Shown piece after piece: positions 17,749 through 27,212 of a stretch of DNA of 64,000 bases. The notes under the pieces were generated by a model that made no database searches, was not told the DNA's origin, and saw only the letters and a program-made list of their open reading frames with translations. The stretch's first letter is position 1. The number at the start of each line of letters is the position of its first letter. Position numbers and translations under genes: made by a program. The stretch is from CAZELM01 sp964512995 (GTDB lineage Bacteria; CSSED10-310), in the NCBI GenBank assembly GCA_964512995.1, contig CAZELM010000006.1, positions 77,413 to 141,412 of the forward strand, written 5' to 3'.

Positions 17749-18132
17749 ACCACGGATGAACACGGTGAAAAAAAGAAACAGGATCTCTGATGCGAAATAG
17801 TGGGAAAATGGTGCACCGGAAGAGACACAGATGTGAGATGGTAGTTGGTGGCAGAAGAATGTAACCACGGATAGACACAGATGGACACGGATAAAAGAGG
17901 CGATATCGTTGATGCGAAATAGTGGGAAAATGGTGCACCGGAAGAGACACAGATGTGAGATGGTAGTTGGTGGCAGAAGAATGTAACCACGGATAGACAC
18001 AGATGGACACGGATAAAAGAGGCCGGAATTCCGGATGCAAAGTGGGAATGTAATGAATGGGACGAGTAACAGATGTGGAATTGGCTGATCAGAAACGACT
18101 AAATCCGTGTGAAGCGGTGTTATTCCGTGGTT
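17749..18132. repeat. 122-bp tandem repeat bounded by inverted CACGGAT modules
   Basis: Two essentially identical copies of about 113 bp (17789-17901 and 17911-18023) repeat with a period of 122 bp; a decayed third copy begins near 18032. Each contains CCACGGATAGACACAGATGG and CACGGAT again, the dispersed module. The block is flanked by a forward module (17749-17772, AACCACGGATGAACACGG) and a reverse one (18101-18132, ending ATTCCGTGGTT). The period is not a multiple of three, so the long frames across it cannot be a repeated protein. Confidence 0.85.
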
Positions 18133-18163
18133 AGAAAAAATGTAACCGTTCACCACTTAAAAT

Positions 18164-18181
18164 CCCCTCTAAAAAGAGGGG
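18164..18181. terminator. Short stem-loop, possible terminator
   Basis: CCCCTCT (18164-18170) pairs with AGAGGGG (18175-18181) around AAAA. No clear T-run follows on the plus strand; read on the minus strand there are a few T residues. It may be part of a dispersed repeat rather than a functional terminator. Confidence 0.35.
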
Positions 18182-18274
18182 TGGCACGCAGAATCAGAAT
18201 ACTGGTAAGGAATCGGTCTGGTAAAAACGATGATTCTGCGTGACGGGGTGTGTATTCTTATTGGGAGCTGTAAC

Positions 18275-19177
18275 ATGCCAATCTTAGATGTCATCGATCG
18301 ATTGATTCTGGCGCTTCGAGATCCCCGATCTGCGGTTCACCAGGCGAAATTCGATCTGGAGTGGTCTCGGCGGTACCGGAAGCTGAGGAATCCCAAAGCG
18401 ATTGGCGGCGTTCCGCATGACTCCCGGACACAGTCCGATATCATCTCCCAATTGAAATCCAGCGGCTTTGCTGTGAGGACATTATCCATCAACCCGGCAG
18501 ATTATCATCGATATGTCGATCAGGCCGGATATGCTGGGTTTCTCAATTATTATCACGCCGGGAAAGCTCCCAATTTTCCCGAAAAATCACTCGAACACTA
18601 CGTGTCGACGCTCCTTTTGCAGCCTGAACCGGTGGATGTCTATATCGATATTGCGAACGATCATTCCCCCACTCCCGAAATATTTCAGAATCTGTATGGC
18701 TGCACCGTATACCGTCAGGATTTGTCGTTCCCGGAAGGCATTCACGGAAATATGATCGGTGGAGACGCGGGAAACATTCCGCTCCTGGATGGCTCGATAT
18801 CCAAAATGGCGTTGCATTGTTCGCTGGAGCATTTCGAAGGGGAGGCGGATATCCGATTTATCCGGGAGGCATCCCGCCTGCTGAAATCCGGCGGGAGACT
18901 GGCGATCATGCCGCTTTACCTGCACGATCGGTACGCCATCCAGACCGACCCGATGCACATCCCGGAGGTCGGGATCGGATTCGACGGCGATGCGGTCCTG
19001 TATTGCTGCCGGAACTGGGGAAACCGGCATGGCCGTTTTTACGACGTGCCCCATCTGATCTCCCGAATCCGGCAGAACCTCCGGGAGATGGCGATTACGA
19101 TTTATGTCATTGAAAACGAGAAACAGATCGACGCATCGTGCTATATCAAGTTTGCAGCCTTGCTCGAGCGGGTATAA
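18275..19177 (+). CDS. Class I SAM-dependent methyltransferase-like protein
   Basis: 300 residues from the ATG at 18275, which has GGGAG seven bases upstream; an ATG 15 codons earlier lacks such a site. The C-terminal half looks like a class I methyltransferase: VYIDIANDHSP at the motif I position, GDAGNIPLLDGSISKMAL and the post-motif HCSLEHFEG, then REASRLLKSGGRLAIMPLYL (motif III-like). Motif I lacks the usual GxGxG, so SAM binding is not assured. The N-terminal 100 residues are unrecognised. The substrate is unknown. It converges on the beta-helix gene with an 18-bp gap and stands alone. Confidence 0.65.
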   Translation: MPILDVIDRLILALRDPRSAVHQAKFDLEWSRRYRKLRNPKAIGGVPHDSRTQSDIISQLKSSGFAVRTLSINPADYHRYVDQAGYAGFLNYYHAGKAPNFPEKSLEHYVSTLLLQPEPVDVYIDIANDHSPTPEIFQNLYGCTVYRQDLSFPEGIHGNMIGGDAGNIPLLDGSISKMALHCSLEHFEGEADIRFIREASRLLKSGGRLAIMPLYLHDRYAIQTDPMHIPEVGIGFDGDAVLYCCRNWGNRHGRFYDVPHLISRIRQNLREMAITIYVIENEKQIDASCYIKFAALLERV

Positions 19178-19195
19178 CAGTCTCCATCTGATCCA

Positions 19196-20947
19196 TCAAT
19201 ACGACCATTCGACCATATCGCACACAATCAGAGTGGCGGAGCCAGGATTCAGGATCGCGGCCCAGAACCGGTTTCCGACCGTATGGTCTGCGACATCCGG
19301 CCAGTCAAAATCAAAGATGATATCGTGGGAGTGGCGGGCTGGAATCGCCTTAGCAAACACCCCGTCGACCGACTGAGACCACGACGGCCAGAACCAGAAC
19401 CAGGAATCGATCTGCAATACCAGATATTCATCGCAAAGAAACGTATCTTGGTAGTTTGAACGGCAGATCTCCAACTGAAATCGGTCACCGGATTGCAGTT
19501 CGGTATCCGGCATGAGCAGCGTATATCGAATTCCACCTTGCGGGGTAGGTTCTGGAGTTGGTGTGGGAGTCGGCGGCGTGGTAAAAACCGGTGTCGGGGA
19601 GGGTGTGGGTGTCAGTTGGGATTCGAGCGGGTAATGGAACCCGATATCGGGGGGAACGGTATCAGCGATTTCGTCGGTGCGGGTCGTGCCATTCGGCGGA
19701 TTGGTCATGGGATCCCCTGCATCCACGCAAGGACTCGTGATATCCTGCCCGGCATCGATCTGACTCAGATAATAAGCTCCTATCGGTCCGGTCACAAAAA
19801 GCGGATCGGTATCGAACCGGTCATGTTCTCCGGGTTCCTCCCCGTAATAGTCAACGCCGTTGTTGTAAAATACATTATAATCACAAATCGCATCGGTGTG
19901 GTCATACCCATCGATGATTGCCTGATCATTGTCGATGAAAATGCAGTGGTGGATGAACGCTCCCAAACCGCCGTGCAGGCCGATCGCGCCATTGGTTCCG
20001 CCAATAAAGGTGCAGAAGGAGACGGTTCCTGGATCGCCGTATATCGCGCCGGTACTCCATGAGAAGCCCTGATTCTCGATGAAGAGATTGTTTGTGATGA
20101 CCGTCGTCCAGTTTGCGATGATCGCAGCACCCATTCCATAGTTTCTGCTGAAAATATTGTCGCTGATCAGACAGTTACCTCCGGCATAGACCGCTCCCGA
20201 ATCGTAATCACTCCCCTCCGCGATATTGTCTTCGATGATGTTTCCGATGATATCGACACCGCCGGTTGAATAGATTCCGGCTCCTTCGAAATACTCGTTG
20301 CAGTGATCACGGATGATGGAGCCCCGGATGGTTCCCGAGCAGTGATTCAGATACAATCCCAGACCATTATAGGTAAAATAAGATTCCACACCGGTATTGT
20401 TGCGTTCGATGGTGGAACCGGAGATATCGATCAGGCAGGTGTCGAAGTACCCGCCGCCCCCTTCCGCCATCGAATGGTTATCCGAAATCGTGGAATCTGC
20501 GATCTCGACACGGCTCACACTGAAGTAGACTCCGCCACCCTGATGGTCGGCTCCACAGGAAGAAATCTGGCAGTGTGTGATCTGTACATGGGAGTTGATG
20601 ATGCTGATCGCTCCGCCATTATAATAAGAACCGCTGTTCTGAAATATGAAATCAAGGATAACCAGTTCAGAGCCGATATCCTCCGGAGCATATGTCAGGT
20701 TTCGGGTGACCGGACGGTCCTGCGGGTTTTCTCCCTGAAGCGTCAAACACGGAATATTGGGCCAACGGATGTTTTCTTCGTATGTTCCGGCAGCGACCAG
20801 AACGGTATCGCCGGACGAAGCGGCATTCAATCCATCCTGGATGGTCGGCTGATCTGCCGGCACCCGGATGACAGTGGATTGACAGATTCCGCTCAACCAG
20901 AGAACAGCGATCAGTCCGAGGATCCCTGATGATGTACTTTTCTTCAT
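19196..20947 (-). CDS. Secreted right-handed parallel beta-helix protein with shared C-terminal domain
   Basis: 583 residues from the ATG at 20947, with AGGAGG just upstream; ten further codons upstream are not needed. Signal peptide MKKSTSSGILGLIAVLWLSG. Next comes TVIRVPADQPTIQDGLNAAS and SGDTVLVAAGTYEENI, the standard opening of the NosD/PbH1 pectate-lyase-like fold, then about 350 residues of beta-helix turns (for example GGGVYFSVSRVEIADSTISD). A Pro/Thr linker (near 460-480) leads to the C-terminal domain also seen at 16.6 kb and 60.5 kb, with FWFWPSW as its most conserved part. Such proteins bind or cleave polysaccharide or act as surface proteins; catalytic residues cannot be identified. 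It is exported and monocistronic. Confidence 0.8.
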   Translation of the reverse strand: MKKSTSSGILGLIAVLWLSGICQSTVIRVPADQPTIQDGLNAASSGDTVLVAAGTYEENIRWPNIPCLTLQGENPQDRPVTRNLTYAPEDIGSELVILDFIFQNSGSYYNGGAISIINSHVQITHCQISSCGADHQGGGVYFSVSRVEIADSTISDNHSMAEGGGGYFDTCLIDISGSTIERNNTGVESYFTYNGLGLYLNHCSGTIRGSIIRDHCNEYFEGAGIYSTGGVDIIGNIIEDNIAEGSDYDSGAVYAGGNCLISDNIFSRNYGMGAAIIANWTTVITNNLFIENQGFSWSTGAIYGDPGTVSFCTFIGGTNGAIGLHGGLGAFIHHCIFIDNDQAIIDGYDHTDAICDYNVFYNNGVDYYGEEPGEHDRFDTDPLFVTGPIGAYYLSQIDAGQDITSPCVDAGDPMTNPPNGTTRTDEIADTVPPDIGFHYPLESQLTPTPSPTPVFTTPPTPTPTPEPTPQGGIRYTLLMPDTELQSGDRFQLEICRSNYQDTFLCDEYLVLQIDSWFWFWPSWSQSVDGVFAKAIPARHSHDIIFDFDWPDVADHTVGNRFWAAILNPGSATLIVCDMVEWSY

Positions 20948-21493
20948 AATAACCTCCTGTTCGTTTGACCTCGCCAATCCATTTCCGTGAAGGGCTGGTT
21001 TTTTTCATTCACTCATAAGGAGTCTGAAGCAGGACTGGTTTGTGCTATCATCTGCGACAGAAATTAATTTTTATCGTCTTCGTACGTTTGCATGAGTATT
21101 TTTGGGGGCTTCTCTTAAAAAATCGTCGAATGCGTTTCAAAATGATGAAAAATATAGTTACCAGCCGGCGAATGCCGTACAAGTGTCCGTTGAGTGCACT
21201 TCCCCGTGTGGAAATGGAGTGTAAGTGTCCTTAGATTGCATTCCCCCGTTTGGGAATGGAGTATAAGTGTCCGTCGAGTGCATTGCTCCGTGTTTTCTTG
21301 TATTGGGTACGCATTCTCCCGGTTTGCGGAGGGGGATCAAGAGATCATCATCGAACGGGCGATATTCAGTTCATGGAGTTGTTCGATGCTGAAATTACGT
21401 GGGTGTCATAAAAGGTCGTGACGGAGTTGTGCGGCAGGTTTTCATGATGCCGGCCGTGTGTGATAGGGTGATCGATCTGATTTCTGAGGGTAA
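20948..21493. other. Intergenic region with 42-bp tandem repeat
   Basis: 546 bp between two leftward genes. It holds the promoter of the beta-helix gene and a 42-bp repeat (21181-21306). No supported gene; short frames here are low-complexity. Confidence 0.5.
21181..21306. repeat. 42-bp tandem repeat, three units
   Basis: AAGTGTCC begins units at 21181, 21223 and 21265, an exact 42-bp period. Units 1 and 2 contain a G/C-rich inverted segment (for example CATTCCC with GGGAATG in unit 2) and end in ATGGAGT. Unit 3 decays after about 30 bases. The period is a multiple of three, so the minus strand shows a 14-residue peptide repeat, but no start signal supports expression. Confidence 0.8.
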
Positions 21494-24400
21494 TCATTTA
21501 TCATTTGTAGTTCCATTGGTGTCTATGCTTAAAGAAGCCAGATAAAGTCCATTCTGATTCCAGCCGCAGTGGCTGATATATTCTGAACCATCCCAGTCTG
21601 TGATGATTTCCGAAGCATGCGTTGGTATGGTGGCGATCCAGTCCGTTAAATGCCATTCAAACGGCGTATCGCTGCAAAAAACGTCTGAAGCAACGTAAGC
21701 TCCACGAACACTGATTATCAAAAAATATTTATTCGACCGCTTTATAACGAAAGGTGATTCTGTATCACTGGCGTAAGTGCCGCTCATCGGATCTTTGAAT
21801 GCAATCCCACGGTGATTCCAGTGGATCAGATCATCGCTTGTCTGGTATGCCACTATGAAATTTCCTCCTCGAGGGTCACTGGTAGCAGTGTAATACATAA
21901 TCCAGGCATCTCCGAATCTCATCACAAAGGGATCTCTTGCAAAGTAGCCATCAATAATGACCGGATTCCCCTCATGATACGTCCATTCCATTAAATCGCA
22001 GGATGTTCGTAGATGGATCTCGTATCGGGTGGCATCATGCCCTCCAGCAGAATAAAACATATAATACAGATTATCTTTTTCATTATACACGATGTGAGGA
22101 GCCCACAAAATGGTTTCTCTGCCTGTTTCTCTCTCGACTTTGAACGGTTGAGGTTCTTCCTTCCAGGGTCCTTTCACGAGATGAGGTGCTCTTGCATGAA
22201 CGAAGGACGTCTCACTGAAAGAATCAGGGGGAACAGTCCCCGTAATGCCAAACATATGCCAGACACCTTGAGTGTCACGAATGAAACAGTGGTCATTGAT
22301 ATACTTTTGTCCCAGCTTTCCAGTTTTGGGTTGAAAAATCCGGGACATCTCACCTAACTGAATGGGTATGGCAAACGGGACTGACCCACGAGCCACTCGG
22401 AAACCAACCGTATTATTTTTATAGCTGGGGTCTTGTCCGACCCTGCTGGCAGATTGGCATTCCCAATCCGATCCATACCAGTATCCGCCGCGAATCACTC
22501 TGTCTGTTCCGCCGGCAGGTCCAGCCGGATTGGTCTGGATTTTCACTGGATACTCCCCATACCAATCCCAGCACCATTCACTGACATTGCCATGAAAATC
22601 ATAGCCGCCCCAACGATTTGATGGGAACGATTTAACTGGGAGCGTTCTGTTCCTGAATTCACATCCTGATTTAACGATGTGATCGGTTCGGCAGTTGAAG
22701 TTTGCCTGATCCGAATTGATGTTATCGCCAAAATGAAAGGTTCCGGTGGACCCTGCACGGCAACAATACTCCCACTCCGCTTCCGTCGGCAACCGGTATC
22801 CATCGGCCTGTCTATCCCAGAAAACGAAACCGGATTCAACGGGTGCTACACCATCGAACGGCTCCAAATATGATGCATCCTGGTAATAACATGGTTTGAG
22901 TCCTTTTCTCTGAGATAAACGGTTGCAGAATACCACTGCATCATACCATGTAAGATATTCGACAGGGAGGTCGCTGCCCTGGAAGAATGATGGGTTGACA
23001 TGCATTACTGATTGAAATTGTGCTTGTGTGACCTCGCTTAAGCCCATTTCGAAATCATAGTTCAAAACAACCGAGTGCGGTGTGTTGATTTCTTTTTGGT
23101 TGGCGGAGTTAACCGGACCCATAAGGAACTTGCCCGAAGTGGCATTGAATGTATCGATCTCTGGGGTATTGCTGAGCTTCATTTTGCATCCATCGGGGAG
23201 ATGATATGCGAGCAGGCTTTGTTGCAGTTTTTTGATGTCCCTGGGCTGGACAGCATAAAAAGAAATCACTTTTTCTCCGGATGTAATGGCTTCGTGTTCA
23301 AGTGACCATTCACCTATTTTAATCCACTCCCTGGGCAGATCGAACCAATTATCATAACAGATCGCAATCTGCGTTTGGTGTTTTTGTGCCAGTTCACGGA
23401 TTACGTTTGATTTATTTCGTTTCCAGATTTTTAAATCATAATATTCCACATTACTCAATCCCAGCAAATCCAATAATCCAACGTCAGCGTAATAAGTGAT
23501 GGTCCCAATATCATGCCCGGCAATATTACAACCGGAATAATATGTATTGAGAAAATGACCGACCTGATACGCTTGTTGATAAATGTTTTCTGCAGCAATG
23601 GGACCAACTTTGATAGCATCGAACGTTCTGTGGAACAGTGGAACGGTCGGAGATAACAGAATCGTTAATAACAGGATTCGGCGGCCCAGCGTACCCGTCA
23701 CAAAAAAATCCCTCAATCCATATTGGAATGATAAGCTGCCTGCCAGGAAAAATAGCGCGATGAGGTAGGCTTCATACCGAACATACCATCCGGTACGCGC
23801 AATCAGCAGATGAATCATGAATGTCAGAACTGCTATTATATTGGTGATCACAGCCAGATGTCTGGCATTTCCAGTATGCTGGTTACATATCAAAGTAAAT
23901 AGTAATAACAAAATCATACAGATGGTGAGATGCGGGTTGTTGCGAAAAATGATAAAAGTTTCAATTAACCATAACTGAATCTCGCAATAAGAAAAGCCAG
24001 GTAAATGACTTTTTATCAGGAGCGTGGTTGGGAGAAAATGGTGTCCCTTGGATAATGAGTAGATACCCATCAGAAAGATAGGTGACGTAGAGAAAAATAA
24101 CAGCAAAAAAGCTTTTTCTAAATATTTCGTCAGGATCAGAAAAAGGCATATTATAACAACGACAAATAGACTTTCGAAACGAGTCATGACCGCGGAAAAA
24201 CCCAATGCATAGAGTAACCATGGGTTGGTAAATTCCAATGCTTTGGGTTCATTGGAGATGTATCTGGCACTGAAAAATAATAAACACACAATGGCCAGAA
24301 TTTGCAGAACATGCTCCATGCAGATATAGATCATGACCGGCAGAGGAATCATCATCGTTAATGCCGTCAGAACGATTGAAGCCATTGACCAACTCAATCC

Positions 24401-24772
24401 GATCCGCCTGAAAATCAGCAGAAAAATAACGAGTGTGATCACGCCTGTTATCATATTCAATACCAGAGGAATCGTTTCGTGGATTCCAGCTATCTTCATT
24501 GCGAGAGATATCAGCAGTGGAAATGCGATGGAGGAAGAGCAGTATGAGAATACTCTATTTTCAAGTCCCCAACTGCCATCAAGAGCTACGTTTTTTGCAA
24601 CGGATAAATGAATGTAAGGATCATCCATAGGACAGATATACCGACCATCGGTACGTTTCAATGCCAAGTGTAATGTGATCGATAAAACAAGAATTGTAAA
24701 GATCAGTGCCGGGAGCAGTGCCCATAAAAACGTTATAAAGTCACCTGATTTGATTTTATGTGTCTTTGACAT
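21494..24772 (-). CDS. Three-domain fusion: GT-C-like membrane region, SUMF1-like domain, GH43-like propeller
   Basis: 1092 residues in one uninterrupted frame. Residues 1-510: about 11 hydrophobic spans with MDDPYIHL (49-56) in the first loop, where GT-C enzymes (ArnT/PMT type) place catalytic acids, and the family-typical AGHDIGTITYYADVG (418-432). Residues about 545-797: a SUMF1/FGE-type domain (GKFLMG, YRLPTEAEWEY, FHGNVSEWCWDWYG, RVIRGGYW, VGFRVARG). The catalytic cysteine pair of true formylglycine-generating enzyme is not conserved (WYG at the first site). Residues about 820-1085: a five-bladed GH43/GH32-like propeller (HMFGITG, WAPHIVYN, RDPFVMRF, DTESPFVI). The whole suggests an inner-membrane glycosyl-transfer or glycan-binding protein with two exported domains. 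Codon use looks more AT-rich than in genes to the right. Function not assignable. Confidence 0.75.
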   Translation of the reverse strand: MSKTHKIKSGDFITFLWALLPALIFTILVLSITLHLALKRTDGRYICPMDDPYIHLSVAKNVALDGSWGLENRVFSYCSSSIAFPLLISLAMKIAGIHETIPLVLNMITGVITLVIFLLIFRRIGLSWSMASIVLTALTMMIPLPVMIYICMEHVLQILAIVCLLFFSARYISNEPKALEFTNPWLLYALGFSAVMTRFESLFVVVIICLFLILTKYLEKAFLLLFFSTSPIFLMGIYSLSKGHHFLPTTLLIKSHLPGFSYCEIQLWLIETFIIFRNNPHLTICMILLLLFTLICNQHTGNARHLAVITNIIAVLTFMIHLLIARTGWYVRYEAYLIALFFLAGSLSFQYGLRDFFVTGTLGRRILLLTILLSPTVPLFHRTFDAIKVGPIAAENIYQQAYQVGHFLNTYYSGCNIAGHDIGTITYYADVGLLDLLGLSNVEYYDLKIWKRNKSNVIRELAQKHQTQIAICYDNWFDLPREWIKIGEWSLEHEAITSGEKVISFYAVQPRDIKKLQQSLLAYHLPDGCKMKLSNTPEIDTFNATSGKFLMGPVNSANQKEINTPHSVVLNYDFEMGLSEVTQAQFQSVMHVNPSFFQGSDLPVEYLTWYDAVVFCNRLSQRKGLKPCYYQDASYLEPFDGVAPVESGFVFWDRQADGYRLPTEAEWEYCCRAGSTGTFHFGDNINSDQANFNCRTDHIVKSGCEFRNRTLPVKSFPSNRWGGYDFHGNVSEWCWDWYGEYPVKIQTNPAGPAGGTDRVIRGGYWYGSDWECQSASRVGQDPSYKNNTVGFRVARGSVPFAIPIQLGEMSRIFQPKTGKLGQKYINDHCFIRDTQGVWHMFGITGTVPPDSFSETSFVHARAPHLVKGPWKEEPQPFKVERETGRETILWAPHIVYNEKDNLYYMFYSAGGHDATRYEIHLRTSCDLMEWTYHEGNPVIIDGYFARDPFVMRFGDAWIMYYTATSDPRGGNFIVAYQTSDDLIHWNHRGIAFKDPMSGTYASDTESPFVIKRSNKYFLIISVRGAYVASDVFCSDTPFEWHLTDWIATIPTHASEIITDWDGSEYISHCGWNQNGLYLASLSIDTNGTTNDK

Positions 24773-25219
24773 AAATTACTCCTTTACACTATAAAATATA
24801 TCATCATAAATAAACTGAATTGTCTTTATTGGGTGATCGTTTTTTCTAAAAATCTAATAAATATAAGTAATTATGTTTTTAATCGTGATAAAATAAAAAA
24901 AATAAGATATTAACTCAAAAATAATTAATCTGATAAGTTAAATCGATAGTTCCTCGTTACCAATCGGGAATCTAGACCAAATCGTAATGGGTGCTTTTCT
25001 GGTGATTCGCATCGTTAGAATGGTACCCAATCAGCGACAGATGATGACGATGCCTGTCTCCGCTGGTTGCAGCGCGATGGCATCAGGTCAACGGATTCTT
25101 TTTCGATGAAATAGTCAGCTGACTCCGAAACAGATTACGGAAGGGTTCGGAGTAGAAATGAATACGGCGAAGTCATTTTTTTAGTTTCTTTTTTTCCGCA
25201 ATCGGTATATGATGCCGCT
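24773..25219. other. AT-rich divergent intergenic region
   Basis: 447 bp between divergent membrane-protein genes. The first 190 bp are strongly AT-rich with runs such as TATAAAATATATC and AAAATAAAAAAAATAAG; the rest is of ordinary composition. Both promoters must lie here, but none could be chosen with confidence. No gene seen. Confidence 0.5.
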
Positions 25220-27157
25220 ATGGAATTAGAGAGATATTTTTGCTCCCCAAATGATAAACCTGTTGAGTCAAAACACCTCATTGTACTCGTTTTTATTCTG
25301 ATCGTGTTCATCGCTCATGTCCTGATCTCCCTGAACCATTCGCATCTCAGCCGCATGCAGTATCATGATCAGATGATCTTCGAGCAGGCGATGGCGTCTC
25401 TGATGCGGGGCGATGCCCTGGCTGCGCCATACGAATGCAAATCATTTCCCATGGCCGCTCAAAGCCATTGTGCGGTTCACTTTCAGCCGGTGTTGTATCT
25501 GCTGGCTCCAATATATTCGTTGTATCCACACACGATGCTCCTCAAAACGATCGAGATTATATGGATGCTGAGCAGTGCCGTCCCCTTGTTTCTGATCTGC
25601 CGGAAACGATGCCTGGCTGCATGGGAGTCCTGGATGATCTGTCTGATCTTTCTGTTCGACTGGTCGATTTGCAGCCGGATGTTCAATGATTTTCAGCCGG
25701 ATAACCTGTCGATACCCCTCTACTTCTGGATCTGTTATTTCATTTTGACTCAGTCCTGGCACCGCTATTTCGTAATGCTCGGTCTGGTGTTGCTGGTGAA
25801 GGAAACCGAGGCATTCACCATTCTGCTCCTGGGATTGTTTGTCTTTCTGACATCCCGGAATGTCAAAGTGGGGAGTATGACGATATTGCTCTCGGCCGGA
25901 TGGCTGTTTCTCTCTTTTTTCATCATTATTCCGTATTACACAAACGGGGAAGGATATCCCTTTTTGGGGTTGGTCTATTCGCATCTGGGACATACAACCG
26001 GGGAAATCCTGAAAAGCATCTTTCTGAATCCGATGACGGTCTTGTCTGCATTGACAGAAGGATGGAACATCCGATTGATCAACAATACGTTCAGTCGATT
26101 TTTTTATATCCCGTTTCTGAGCCCGGTGTTTCTGATCCCACAGGTATTCAGTTTCCTCTCCATGATTCTGTCTCATTTCGATTTTCACAAGGCGGTCGAT
26201 ATCCGGTATCTGAGTGCAACGATTCCATTCATATACACCGGACTGGTCCATGGCTATCAGAAAATCGTCTGCCTGCTGCATCGGGACACCCAGCTCCATG
26301 GGAATGGATTTTTAAAATGTCTGCTGGGAGCGATACTTGTTCATAACCTTATCCTGTTCGCTGTGTACGGATTTTTTGATGATGTATTCTTCTACCTGGG
26401 CAACCGGTATGATGCCATACGATCGATCGATCCGGACCGTCTGGAGAAATTGACATCAATGATCCCCATTGATGCCGGATTGTCCGCTGATTATCATCTG
26501 GCGCCGTATTTTCTGCATTCCCATCCCCGGATATTCTGCTTCCCGTATCAGGATGACCACACCGAATGGATGCTGTTTTATCAGAAACCGGAGGAGATGG
26601 GTGGTACGGATAAAATGGTGCTGATGACCCTGATGAGAAGCGGATTCCTGCCCGCCGCCGATGACTGGCGTGACGGGTATTTCGTCCTGAATCAGGCAGA
26701 CAGCTCGGCTTCGAATGCGTTCCTCCGGTGTCTCCAGGAAGATACACGATCCGGATTTGATTTCACGGAAGGACGGTTACCGCTCAAGGAACTGTTTTAT
26801 GGATTCTCCATCGATGAACCGGATGGTATCTGGTCGGAAGGCATGGCGTCTGGATTGTTTTTCAGTGCCGGAGCGGTCAGTGATTCCGGATTGACCATCA
26901 CAATCACCGGTCATCATCCGGTTTCATACCTGCCAGAGCAACAGATCATTATATCCGTCAACGCCATCCCGGTCGCTGTTTTTGATTTACAGGATCCCTA
27001 TCCGGTAATGGAAGTGGATGTTCCGGCTGACCTGATCGATCCCGGTGTCAATACACTGGAGATGGTCTACTCGCAGATGTTCGTGCCGTGTCTCATCAGT
27101 GACAGCCCGGACTGCCGGCAGTTGGCATTCAAGTTTTTCCACATTGATTTTGAATAA
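25220..27157 (+). CDS. DUF2079 polytopic membrane protein
   Basis: 645 residues. Seen: an N-terminal span (LIVLVFILIVFIAHVLISL), MQYHDQMIFEQA at the usual FDLGIF/DQA position, HCAVHFQPVLYLLAPIYSLYP, FNDFQPDNLSIPL (the FHPE-type motif) and the conserved LVLLVKETEAFTI. These match DUF2079, a GT-C-like family of predicted membrane proteins with unknown acceptor. There are about 11-12 spans over residues 20-390, then a soluble region of about 250 residues, probably exported, with beta-rich sequence near the end. No Shine-Dalgarno is evident before the ATG. It is divergent from the triple-fusion gene, which also has a GT-C-like membrane part; a shared glycan pathway is plausible. Confidence 0.82.
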   Translation: MELERYFCSPNDKPVESKHLIVLVFILIVFIAHVLISLNHSHLSRMQYHDQMIFEQAMASLMRGDALAAPYECKSFPMAAQSHCAVHFQPVLYLLAPIYSLYPHTMLLKTIEIIWMLSSAVPLFLICRKRCLAAWESWMICLIFLFDWSICSRMFNDFQPDNLSIPLYFWICYFILTQSWHRYFVMLGLVLLVKETEAFTILLLGLFVFLTSRNVKVGSMTILLSAGWLFLSFFIIIPYYTNGEGYPFLGLVYSHLGHTTGEILKSIFLNPMTVLSALTEGWNIRLINNTFSRFFYIPFLSPVFLIPQVFSFLSMILSHFDFHKAVDIRYLSATIPFIYTGLVHGYQKIVCLLHRDTQLHGNGFLKCLLGAILVHNLILFAVYGFFDDVFFYLGNRYDAIRSIDPDRLEKLTSMIPIDAGLSADYHLAPYFLHSHPRIFCFPYQDDHTEWMLFYQKPEEMGGTDKMVLMTLMRSGFLPAADDWRDGYFVLNQADSSASNAFLRCLQEDTRSGFDFTEGRLPLKELFYGFSIDEPDGIWSEGMASGLFFSAGAVSDSGLTITITGHHPVSYLPEQQIIISVNAIPVAVFDLQDPYPVMEVDVPADLIDPGVNTLEMVYSQMFVPCLISDSPDCRQLAFKFFHIDFE

Positions 27158-27212
27158 CCGGAACTGAACGATTCTCTTCGCAACGCCCTTCACCATGAGG
27201 ATGAGGAACCGC

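Noticed and set aside
17594..18156. Long minus-strand frames across the repeat patch (up to about 160 codons)
   Set aside because: They are translations of the CACGGAT repeats and of the 122-bp tandem copies; the period is not a multiple of three, so the repeats switch frame and cannot be one protein. No ribosome site.
21158..21340. Minus-strand 60-codon frame with a 14-residue repeat
   Set aside because: It is the translation of the 42-bp tandem repeat; no start signal, and the repeat decays in the last unit.
25442..26299. 285-codon frame antisense to the DUF2079 gene
   Set aside because: Composition (Gln/His/Arg-rich) and complete overlap with a well-supported membrane protein mark it as a shadow.
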